A program made the position numbers and the translations under genes. The notes under the pieces are model-generated. The model saw only the letters and a program-made list of their open reading frames with translations, was not told the origin of the DNA and searched no databases. From positions 124,001-188,000 of the forward strand of contig CATOTH010000005.1 of the NCBI GenBank assembly GCA_951813065.1: a stretch of 64,000 nucleotides of DNA, read 5' to 3'. Shown piece by piece: positions 53,727 to 61,964 of this stretch (the first letter of the stretch is position 1; each line of letters starts with the position of its first letter). This DNA comes from an uncultured Bryobacterales bacterium (GTDB taxonomy: Bacteria > Acidobacteriota > Terriglobia > Bryobacterales > UBA6623).

Positions 53727-55302
53727 CCCCTGCCTGACCTAGCGACCGGACACACTTGACACAGGCACGGTGTTCTGTGTAGAACGGGGGTAGTGCGGGT
53801 AGGCCTCCGTATTTTCCGTCCGCAGACGATCGCTTGGCTGCGAGAGGCCTTGCAGCGAGGCCAGCTGTCGCGCGCGGCCCTGGGTCGCGGGATCTGCGAG
53901 CGGGAGGACTGGCGCAATCCCAAAGGCGAGTATTGCACGGCCTCGGCGCGCACGGTGCTGCCTACGCTGGCCGCCCAACTGGACCTGCCACTGCCTGAGG
54001 CCCAGCCGGGTCCACCCGCCTGTCGCCCGCGGTCCAGCCCGGACCCGCCGGGGCCGTCGACCGGCTTCACCGGCTCGCTGGCGGAACTCGGCGAGGTCAG
54101 CGTGCACTGGGCCCGCACTGCGGCGCAGCGGCGGCTGTGCGCCGCACTGCTCGACCAGCACCATCCGCTGGGTCCGGCCCGGGCCCCCGGCTGTCGGCTG
54201 AGCTATCTGCTGGCAGCCGCTGGCGGGCCGCTGGGTGTGCTCTCGTTCGTGGCGGCGCCGTTCCGGCTGGGGCCGCGCGATGCCTTCCTGGGGTGGGACG
54301 ACCGCACGCGCGGAGCGCACATCGAGCGGATCCTGAGCAACGACCGCTTTGTGCTGGTCGCGGGCGTGCAGGTCAAGAACCTGGCCTCGCACGTGTGGGG
54401 CAAGACGCTCCAGAGACTGGCCCGGGACTGGCAGCGGGCACACGGCGTGCGGCCCTGGATGGTGGAGACCTGTGTGCAAAGTTCGCGGCCGGGCACGAGT
54501 TACAAGGCGGCCGGCTGGCAGTGCGTGGGAGCCACGCGGGGGCGGCCGCCGGGAGCGGGCGGAGCGGTGGAGGCGAAGACGGTCTGGCTGCGGGGTTTGG
54601 AGCCGGACTGGCAGCAAAAGCTGTGCCAGCAGCCGGAGCAGACGCTGGGGCAGTACCCGGAGTTGGTGTTGGACGCGGAGGCGAGCTGGGCCCGGCGGGA
54701 GTACCTGCGCTCGGACCTGCCGGACGGGCGGCTGCGGGAGCGGCTGGAGCAGATGGGGCAGAGCTGGGAGCGGCATCCGGGGGAGGATCTGCCGGCGATC
54801 TTCCCGCACCCGGCGGAACTGCGGGCGGCGACGCGCCTCTTGCACAATGGCAGGATGAGCGCGGCGGACATTCTGCAACCACACCGGGAGGCGTTGCTGG
54901 AGCGGGTGCAGGTGGAGTCGACGGTCTTGCTGGTGCAGGACACGACGACGCTGAACTACACGAATCTGCGGGGGGTGACGCGCGGGTTGGGGCCGTTGCA
55001 GGACCGTGCGAGCAGTTCCCGGGGGCTGTTCGTGCACGCGGCGGTGGGGTTCACCGAAGGCGGGCGTCCGCTGGGGGTGAGCGGGCTGGAGCGCTGGGCG
55101 CGGCCGGAGCAGGATCCGGGCCAGGCGGCGGAGCGGGAGAAGGAGAGCCGACGCTGGTTCCGGGGGTTCGAGCAGGGCCAGCAGCTGGGGCGCTGCAGCC
55201 CGCAGACGCGGGTGGTAGTGGTGGGGGACCGCGAGAGCGACATCTTCGAGTTGTTCGAACGGCAGGCGGAGCGGGCCGCGGAGGCCGGGCTGCTGGTGCG
55301 GG

Positions 55303-57718
55303 CTGCCGTTTACACACAAATCACGGTGAACGCATCTTCTGATAGAGCTTGCTACTCTCGTTGAGCCGACGGGTCCGTTCCACGCACTGCGTGATCGTTG
55401 CCAGGCGGATGTAGCCTTCCCACATAACTTTGTGGCCCGGGTGGGCATGCCGCTTGCGTTTGAAGTTGAGATACCCGCCCAGCATCGCCAGTGTTAGTAC
55501 CGCCCGTCCGAGATTGTCCGGCGGTGCTTGCCGACGATCCTTGGCGAAATCCTCCAACGCCGCGAGTTCGATCTCCGAGAAGAACGTCTCCGGCGGCAGT
55601 TCCGGCGTGTCCCGCCCCATCAGCGTCATGGCCGCCAGACGCCACGCGATCACTGCGTTGATCGTCACCGCCCGCTCGATCCGCTCTCCTCGCCGGTGCC
55701 CCAGGTACTCGACCTTGCAACCCGACTTCAGCACCCGGTGCCAGTCCTCGATCCGCCACCGCAGCCGGTACCACTCCAGCATCCGCTCCGCGTCCTGCCG
55801 CGTCTGCACCGCCAGGCTCGTCAGCAGGAACCACTCCAGCCGTTCCACCCCCTCCGGCACCTTCTCCTCCCGCACATGCACCAGGTGCAACTGCAGCGCT
55901 GCCCCCCGTCGGTCCGGGTCCGGCAACTCCACCGCCTTCCACCGCAGTGCCACCTCCGCCACGCGTTCCTCGCGCGCCGCTCGGCCCGGCTGCCCGCGGC
56001 TCGACCGCCGCGCGCTCTGCCGCGCCACGTGAATCTCCAAACGCCCCTGCGCGGCCTCCTGCCGCACCGCATCGAACAGCTTCGGCACCCGCTTGCCCAA
56101 CACCCGGTCGTGCTGCGCCCGCACCAGCAGGTCCACCGTCCCCAACCGCCGCTGCTCGGCGAAGATCGCGTACACGTCCCCTTCCCGGTCCATCACCGAC
56201 ACCGGCCGCACTCCCTGCAACGGCTCCGCCCACTCGGCACACGCCCGCAATCCCCGGATCCAGCGCATCGTCTTGCGTGCCTCCAGCGGCTTGTCTTTCT
56301 CCGCCTGCCCGTCCGGCGCCTCGTACTGGATCTGCGGCACCCCCAACGGGATCCCCTCCCCGTTGACCACCAGCGTCGAGTGCATGTGGATCCCCAGCGT
56401 CCCCGCCGAACCCTTGTTCTTGCTGATCAGGCCCAGACCCACGCAGCCCGGATGCTCCGCGAAATTCAGGTCCGTCCCGTCTTGCAGGCACAGCACCGTG
56501 TGCTGGCCCTGCATCCGCTGCAACGTGCGCTCCCGGTGCGGCGCCAGGATGTGCTCCGGCGTCACGGCCGAATCCGCCGGCTGGTCGATCATCCGGTAGT
56601 AGCCCCGCACCGCCGCCAAATCCCTCTGCGCCGCCCCCGGGAACGACTTGGTGGGCGCTGCCGCCTGGATCTCCACGCTCTGCACCAGCCTCCGACTCAA
56701 GCGTACATCGCCCAGCGGCGCGGCCCCGAACTCGTGCTGCGCCCACTCGTCGGAGGCCAGGCCCGCCCCCAGTTCCAGCGCCGGCACGCCCGGCGCCGGC
56801 AGGCCCAACTGCGTGCGCCAGTTGCGCGCCAGCGGATACAGCCAGATCGCCTTCACCCCCACCTGCGTGCCGGCAGCGGCGGCGCGGCCCCGCCCGGCGG
56901 TCTCGCCGATGCGTTGCCAGTTGGCAGCCGCCAGCGAGGTGCCCGGTTGATCTTGAGAGACAAAGGTTTCCACCAGCAGGGGACGGTAGCCGTAGCGGCG
57001 CAGGCAGTCGTCCGGCAGACGGCGCAGGGCCAGCGAGAGGGCCTTGGAGGCGAGATTGCGGCACACGGCGGAGGGTCGGATCAGGAAGCGGCTCAGACTG
57101 ATCACGCGATGCAAGTGTCGGGAGCGGGTGTCGGGGTCCCAGCCGATGAAGGCGTCGCGGGCGGCCAGCGTGAGGGCGGCAGCGGCGAAGCCGAACGCGC
57201 CGAGCACGCCATGTTCGGAGACCAGCAGGTAGCGCAACTGGGCACCGGCGTGGAGGACAGCCCCGCGGGGATGCTCGCGGGCGATGAGTTCGTTCCAGAC
57301 GCGCCGCTGGTGCTCGTCGCGGACCGCGACGAGTTGCAGGCCGCGCACTTGGTCGACCCGCGCGGGCAGGTCGATGGGCGGGGGCACGGGACGGTCCAGA
57401 CGGCGCGGGTGGCAACGCTGGCGGTTGTGACGCGGCGCGGGCAAGTCGATGTGGCGGGCCGCTTCCAGGGCGCGCAAGGCCTGCATGCAACTGGCGATCT
57501 GCGGCTTGCCGTGGGCATCGAGGAATCCGAACCGGGCGCAGACCTGCCGGCCAATTTCGGTGCGGCTGGCGTCGCCCGCGTCGGCCACGAGTTTGCGGAC
57601 CTGGATCAGCGCAGGGCCCCGCGCCAGTGTGGTCGGAATCCGATGTTGCTCATACATGCCCAAGGAATCGCACAGAGCGAGTGCATTTGTCAAGTCTCAA
57701 CTTGTGTGTAATCGGCAG
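55303..57718 (-). mobile_element. Inner IS4-family element
   Basis: 2416 bp bounded by 17-bp inverted repeats, CTGCCGTTTACACACAA at 55303-55319 and CTGCCGATTACACACAA read inward from 57718 (one mismatch). It is flanked by an exact 8-bp target duplication, GGTGCGGG, at 55295-55302 and 57719-57726. It is inserted in the middle of the outer transposase gene, in opposite orientation. The intact ends, intact gene and exact duplication indicate a recent insertion. Confidence 0.93.
55321..57657 (-). CDS. Transposase of the inner element: DruA-like domain fused to IS4-type DDE
   Basis: 778 residues from ATG 57657; a TTG at 57693 in the same frame is possible. Residues about 15-275 form a DUF4338/DruA-type domain: RTEIGRQVCARFGFLDAHGK, GAQLRYLLVSEHGVLGAFGF, RDAFIGWDPDTRSRHLHRVI, YGYRPLLVETFVSQDQPGTS and AANWQRIGETAGRGR. 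The rest is an IS4 DDE transposase: HTVLCLQDGTDLNFAEHPG (first Asp), RPVSVMDREGDVYAIFAEQR (second Asp) and WYRLRWRIEDWHRVLKSG (Y..R...E......K). The reading frame is complete and the element should be active. It is related to, but clearly diverged from, the outer transposase. Confidence 0.92.
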   Translation of the reverse strand: MYEQHRIPTTLARGPALIQVRKLVADAGDASRTEIGRQVCARFGFLDAHGKPQIASCMQALRALEAARHIDLPAPRHNRQRCHPRRLDRPVPPPIDLPARVDQVRGLQLVAVRDEHQRRVWNELIAREHPRGAVLHAGAQLRYLLVSEHGVLGAFGFAAAALTLAARDAFIGWDPDTRSRHLHRVISLSRFLIRPSAVCRNLASKALSLALRRLPDDCLRRYGYRPLLVETFVSQDQPGTSLAAANWQRIGETAGRGRAAAAGTQVGVKAIWLYPLARNWRTQLGLPAPGVPALELGAGLASDEWAQHEFGAAPLGDVRLSRRLVQSVEIQAAAPTKSFPGAAQRDLAAVRGYYRMIDQPADSAVTPEHILAPHRERTLQRMQGQHTVLCLQDGTDLNFAEHPGCVGLGLISKNKGSAGTLGIHMHSTLVVNGEGIPLGVPQIQYEAPDGQAEKDKPLEARKTMRWIRGLRACAEWAEPLQGVRPVSVMDREGDVYAIFAEQRRLGTVDLLVRAQHDRVLGKRVPKLFDAVRQEAAQGRLEIHVARQSARRSSRGQPGRAAREERVAEVALRWKAVELPDPDRRGAALQLHLVHVREEKVPEGVERLEWFLLTSLAVQTRQDAERMLEWYRLRWRIEDWHRVLKSGCKVEYLGHRRGERIERAVTINAVIAWRLAAMTLMGRDTPELPPETFFSEIELAALEDFAKDRRQAPPDNLGRAVLTLAMLGGYLNFKRKRHAHPGHKVMWEGYIRLATITQCVERTRRLNESSKLYQKMRSP

Positions 57719-58520
57719 GGTGCGGGTGCACCTGGGGCGGCAGCGCAAGGTGCGGGTGTGGGACGCGGCGGTCCGGTCGGAAATGATCCGGCCGATCGAG
57801 GCGCAGCCGGACTTCGAGCAGGCGCTGGTGACGGGCCGCAAGGTGGAGATCGAGTCGCAAGGGGGGGCGCGGGCGCGGGAGAAGCGCACGGCGGTGACGG
57901 AGATCCGGATTGGGCCGGTGGCGGTGCTGCCGCCGAAGGAGCGGGCCGGGGAGGTGGCGCCGTTGCCGGCGTGGCTGGTGCGGGTGCTGGAGCCGGACCC
58001 GCCTCCCGGGGAGGAGGGTTTGGAGTGGCTGCTGCTGTCGAGCGAGGGGGCGGCGACAGCGCAGTGGGCGGAGCGCATCGTGAGCTGGTACGAGCGGCGC
58101 TGGGGGATTGAGGAGTATTTTCGGCTGCTCAAGACGGGCACGCGGATCGAGGACCGGCGGCTGCGGGACGCGGAGGCACTGGGCAAGTGCCTGGTGTTCG
58201 ACGTGATCACGGCCTGGCGGGTGTTCAGCCTGGACCGCTACGCGCGGGACGCGCCGGAGACGCCGGCGGAGACGGTGCTCACGGCGGACGAGCTGGCGGT
58301 GATCGAGGGCGTCACGGAGGCGGAGCGGTTGCGGCCGCCGCGGGAGCGGGGCCAGCCGGTGGGACCGGACATTCGCAGTTGGGTCGTGCTGCTGGCGCGC
58401 ATGCGGGGCTGGCGTCCGAAGAAACACCGGGAACTGCCGGGGAACGAGGTGCTGTGGCAGGCGTACCGGCAACTGCAAACGATGGTGCGCTACCGGCAGT
58501 CCCTGCGGGGGCCGCCGTAG

Positions 58521-58972
58521 GGGACCGTCAGGGGGAGCGCAGAACACGCTCCCGGAGGCACTGTCGTGGGTCGGGAATCCTCTCGGCCGGGCCGCAGGCG
58601 GGCTCCGTCGGGAAATCCCTGGGCGCAGCCCGAAGCCTGCCCGCTGGTCGCCGCTGATCCGTCTTGCCAACCCTGGCGCAACGGCGGAATGGCACCCCTT
58701 CGCAACGCCCTGACCGGAATAGCAACTCTGGCCGTACGGCCCAACCGGGTTCCAGCCGATGCGCGCGTCTGTCGTGCTGCGCTGGTACGCCCTCCTCTCG
58801 CCCCCCAGTCTCCGGGAGGCCCATCCGGCACCATCAAGACCGAATGTGAGCCGCAGCCCCCATCGGCTCGAAACCTCCAGCATCAACTATGTCCGGTCGC
58901 TAGCTGCCTGACTGTCCGAGTTCGGCGAATGGGGCACACTGGAGGGTAGCGAAGTACCGGCAGGACGGTGCA
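58521..58972. other. Non-coding tail of the outer element and intergenic sequence
   Basis: 58521-58903 belongs to the outer IS element and 58904-58912 is its target duplication. Minus-strand frames here have no recognisable domain. From 58913 to the aldolase start lies the native upstream region; the insertion is only about 60 bases from that start codon, so it may have displaced the aldolase promoter. Confidence 0.5.
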
Positions 58973-59815
58973 ATGGAAACGATGCCGATTCAATCAACTG
59001 GGAAGAGCCTGCGCTTGCGGCGCATCTTGCGTCGCGGGCGGGCCGTGGTCGTCGCGATGGATCATGGAAACGCCGCCGGCGCCGTACGAGGCCTCGAGAA
59101 GCCGGCCGAGGTCGTCAAAGCCGTCGCGCCAGCCGGAGCCGACGCGATCCTCGTTACCCCCGGAATCCTCGAACAGGTCTGCGAGCATGTGGGCGACCTG
59201 GCCATCCTGCTGCGGATCGACGGTTGCGTGAGCCCCCTGGGAGGAGGTCCCATGAAACTCTTCCAGGATGTGGAGCAAGCGGTCGCGATGGGCGTCGACG
59301 CCGTCGTGATGAATGCCACGCTGGGCGCGCCGCACGAAGCGGAAGAACTTGAGAAGGTCGGCAGTACCGCCGGTGAGGGCCGGACGTGGGGCATGCCGGT
59401 GGTCGCCGAAATCCTCAGCCAGCGGATGATGGGGAATCACATGGACATGGCCGGTAGCGGGAACGACGAACTTCCCGCCAACATTGGTGACGACATCACC
59501 CTCGCGTGCCGGATCGGCGCTGAACTCGGGGCTGATCTGATCAAGACCCGGTACTCCGGCAGTGTCGACGAATTCCGCAGGAGCGTGGAAGCCTGTGGGC
59601 AGCCGGTGCTAGTGGCCGGCGGGCCGCGTCGCTCCGCAGGTCTCGGCGGCACTCTCGAGACGGTGAGCGAGGTCCTGGAAGCGGGCGCGTCGGGTGTCAT
59701 ATTCGGCCGCCAGATCTGGCAGCATGGCGACCCGGCGGAAGCGGTTGGAGCCGTGTCCGAACTGGTCCACGGGGGGCCTCGGGTCGGCGAGGCCATGGCT
59801 GTCGCCGTCAAATGA
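58973..59815 (+). CDS. DhnA/class I fructose-bisphosphate aldolase-type protein
   Basis: 280 residues. The barrel shows the DeoC/FbaB/LacD layout: RRGRAVVVAMDHGNAAGAVR (Asp at the first active-site strand), ADAILVTPGILEQVCEHVGD, GVDAVVMNATLGAPHEAEEL, the Schiff-base Lys in ADLIKTRYSGSVDEFRRSVE and the phosphate-binding loop VLVAGGPRRSAG followed by GASGVIFGRQIWQHGDP. Members include archaeal-type fructose-bisphosphate aldolase, LsrF and 2-amino-3,7-dideoxy-heptulosonate synthase. Which one applies cannot be told. The outer IS element ends about 60 bp upstream. Confidence 0.85.
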   Translation: METMPIQSTGKSLRLRRILRRGRAVVVAMDHGNAAGAVRGLEKPAEVVKAVAPAGADAILVTPGILEQVCEHVGDLAILLRIDGCVSPLGGGPMKLFQDVEQAVAMGVDAVVMNATLGAPHEAEELEKVGSTAGEGRTWGMPVVAEILSQRMMGNHMDMAGSGNDELPANIGDDITLACRIGAELGADLIKTRYSGSVDEFRRSVEACGQPVLVAGGPRRSAGLGGTLETVSEVLEAGASGVIFGRQIWQHGDPAEAVGAVSELVHGGPRVGEAMAVAVK

Positions 59816-59867
59816 CGGCGTACCCGGCGATAGCCTCCAATCACCGGCGGGGATATCATCGGGTACC

Positions 59868-61943
59868 GTGGCAAGGATCTTGATCACTCGGCGAGAACTG
59901 GCTGCTCTGGCCGCTGGAGGGGCACTCTCAAGAGCCTCGGGCCAATCGAGCTTTGGCTCGATGCTGTGGGAGTACAACAAGGAGTACCTGCGGCTGCTGG
60001 ACGAGCACAGGGCCTCCAAGCTGGCCGCGCTCGACTCGACTGAGCAATTCGACGCATTGCGTCGGCGTGTCAGGACGCAACTGGAGCGGATGTGGGGACC
60101 GTTTCCGGCCCGCACCTCGCTCAATTCCAGACAACTTGGCAGGATCGAGCGCGCTGACCACTGGATTGAGCGGATCGTCTTCGAGAGCCGGCCGTCGTTT
60201 CACGTGACGGCCAATCTGTACCGCCCGAAGGACAGCGATGGTCCGGTGCCTGCAGTGATCTTCCCGTGCGGGCACGCAGCTGCCGGCAAGGCCGCGGAGA
60301 GCTATCAGCGGTTCGCGGGGCTCATGGCCCGGCACGGAATCGCGGTGCTCACCTGGGACCCACTGGGGCAGGGCGAGCGCCTGCAGTTCCTCGACGAGCA
60401 GACCGGCGCTTCGGTTTTCGGCTCCGGGACCGCCGAACACCGCGTGCTGGGCAACCAGTGCTACCTCGTGGGCGACAACCTGATGCAGTACCGCGCGTGG
60501 GACGCGATTCGTGCTCTGGACTATCTCGAACTCCGGCCCGAGATTGATGCTTCGCGCATCGGCATCGCGGGCCAGTCGGGCGGCGGGATGGTGACCCTGC
60601 AGTTCGCCTGTTTCGACGATCGCGTCAAGGCGGCCTTCGTGAGCTGCGCCGTGGCAAGTTTCCGGGCCAAGACCGAAGCGCTGCTGATCGCCGACCCCGA
60701 GCAGATTCTATTCGGCACGCTGCGAGCGGGAATCGACCATCCCGAGCTCTTGGCCGCCTTCGCCCCGAAGCCGCTACTGATCGGAGCGGCGCTTCGCGAC
60801 TACGTTCCGATCGACGGCGCTCGCCGGACCCACGCCGAACTCGAGCAAGTGTACGGAACGCTGGGCGCGGAAGGAAATCTGGCACTGGCGGAGACGGACG
60901 ACACGCATGGCCTCAACCAAGAGTTGCGCGAAGCCGCTGGATCGTTTTTCCTGCGCACCCTGGCGGGGCGCGACCAATCGGTCGTCGAGGAACCGGTCGA
61001 CCTGCCGCCCGTCACCGAGCTGCAGTGCACATCGACAGGCCAAGTCTCCAGCGCCTTCGGGTCCAAGACCGTCGCCACCCTGAATGCCGAACGGGCCGCC
61101 GCAATCAAGCCAACCCTGCCGCCCGTCACCAACGCGAGCGAATTCGAGATCTTTCGCAGCGAGGTGGCCAACCGGATTCGCAAAGTGACGAACGTGGGCG
61201 CCTTCAAGTCTGAGTTCGGCATCGAGGTGCCCACGCGTTTTCTTGACGCCGGGGTGTATGCCAAGGGGGCCGCCTTCCTCGTCGCCGAGCAAGGCAAGGA
61301 CCACCCGATCGTCCAGCGCTACTGCATTGACGCGATCGTGGCGGCCAATCACAGCGTGCACGGACTCGACCTACGAGGGTGGGGAGTCACCGAGCCGTCC
61401 ATGCCTTCGGCCGAGGTCGGCTTCGATTGGGAAGACTTCTTCGCCTATAGGGCTTTCGAACTCGGACGGCCGCTGTTCGGCCAAAGGCTGAAGGACTTGC
61501 TTTCGGCCGCGCCGACACTGACGAAGCGGAGGGAGTGGATCGTCATCGGCGTCGGCATCGGAGGCTTGGTCGCGGCCCACGTGGCAGCTCTCGATCCGCG
61601 CGTCGCGGGCGTGGCCAGCATCGAGGCTCCGCTGTCCTACATGGGGATGCTCGAGGATCCCCGCGTGAAGCAACCCGTGAGCAGCTTCCTGCCAGGAGTT
61701 CTCGGGGCTTACGAGATCAAGGACATCTACGCCTCAATCGCACCCCGGCCGGTGCTGGTCATCAACCCGCAGGATTCGCAGCGGAGAGGGGTGCAGGCCG
61801 ATCGAGCGCGTGTCGAATGGGCTTCGGCATTCGACATCTACGACACCTTGGACGTTCCCGGCGCGATCCAGGTCGAATCCGGCCTCGGACGCTCCGGCAT
61901 CCGCTCGAAACTGGGCGAGTGGCTCACCTCCCTCGCAAGCTGA
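59868..61943 (+). CDS. Exported tandem alpha/beta hydrolase (acetyl-xylan-esterase-like)
   Basis: 691 residues from a GTG at 59868; the frame is open further upstream but overlaps the aldolase. The N-terminus is a twin-arginine-like signal (LITRRELAALAAGGALSRAS). The first hydrolase domain (about 100-400) has VPAVIFPCGHAAAGKA, VLTWDPLGQGERLQFLDE, the nucleophile GIAGQSGGGMVTLQ and the His in ETDDTHGLNQELREA. The second domain (about 430-690) repeats the fold, but its elbow reads GVGIGG without a serine, so it is probably non-catalytic. Relatives cleave acetyl or other esters from polysaccharides; the true substrate is unknown. Confidence 0.8.
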   Translation: MARILITRRELAALAAGGALSRASGQSSFGSMLWEYNKEYLRLLDEHRASKLAALDSTEQFDALRRRVRTQLERMWGPFPARTSLNSRQLGRIERADHWIERIVFESRPSFHVTANLYRPKDSDGPVPAVIFPCGHAAAGKAAESYQRFAGLMARHGIAVLTWDPLGQGERLQFLDEQTGASVFGSGTAEHRVLGNQCYLVGDNLMQYRAWDAIRALDYLELRPEIDASRIGIAGQSGGGMVTLQFACFDDRVKAAFVSCAVASFRAKTEALLIADPEQILFGTLRAGIDHPELLAAFAPKPLLIGAALRDYVPIDGARRTHAELEQVYGTLGAEGNLALAETDDTHGLNQELREAAGSFFLRTLAGRDQSVVEEPVDLPPVTELQCTSTGQVSSAFGSKTVATLNAERAAAIKPTLPPVTNASEFEIFRSEVANRIRKVTNVGAFKSEFGIEVPTRFLDAGVYAKGAAFLVAEQGKDHPIVQRYCIDAIVAANHSVHGLDLRGWGVTEPSMPSAEVGFDWEDFFAYRAFELGRPLFGQRLKDLLSAAPTLTKRREWIVIGVGIGGLVAAHVAALDPRVAGVASIEAPLSYMGMLEDPRVKQPVSSFLPGVLGAYEIKDIYASIAPRPVLVINPQDSQRRGVQADRARVEWASAFDIYDTLDVPGAIQVESGLGRSGIRSKLGEWLTSLAS

Positions 61944-61964
61944 GCGCGAACCGCGCCCTCGCCG

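Larger units (their letters stand above)
53793..58520 (+). pseudogene. Transposase of the outer element: DruA-like domain plus IS4-type DDE, interrupted
   Basis: Coding segments are 53793-55302 and 57727-58520. Joined without the inner element and one copy of GGTGCGGG they form one uninterrupted frame of 767 residues. The N-terminal part has TIAWLREALQRGQLSRAALG, then a DUF4338/DruA-type domain: LSYLLAAAGGPLGVLSFVAA, DAFLGWDDRTRGAHIERILS and VQVKNLASHVWGKTLQRLAR. The DDE half contains the aspartates in VLLVQDTTTLNYTNL and VVVVGDRESDIFELF. The IS4 signature YERRWGIEEYFRLLKTG (Y..R...E......K) is in the distal part. As it stands the protein ends 21 residues into the inserted element. Confidence 0.9.
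53739..58903 (+). mobile_element. Outer IS4-family element, interrupted by a second element
   Basis: Terminal inverted repeats begin CTAGCGACCGGACA at both ends (53739 inward; 58903 inward on the minus strand) and remain similar further in. The element is flanked by an exact 9-bp target duplication, CTGCCTGAC, at 53730-53738 and 58904-58912. Without the inner insertion (2416 bp plus one 8-bp duplication) it is 2741 bp. It carries one transposase gene and about 380 bases of non-coding sequence (58521-58903) after it. Confidence 0.9.

Noticed and set aside
54137..55342. Plus-strand frame of about 400 codons inside the outer transposase
   Set aside because: It is a Gly/Ala-rich shadow; the transposase frame has DruA and IS4 motifs and is the one restored by excision.
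53730..58912. Complete Druantia defence system around the DruA-like domains
   Set aside because: No DruB, DruC or DruE helicase gene is present; the domains are parts of transposases with intact element ends.
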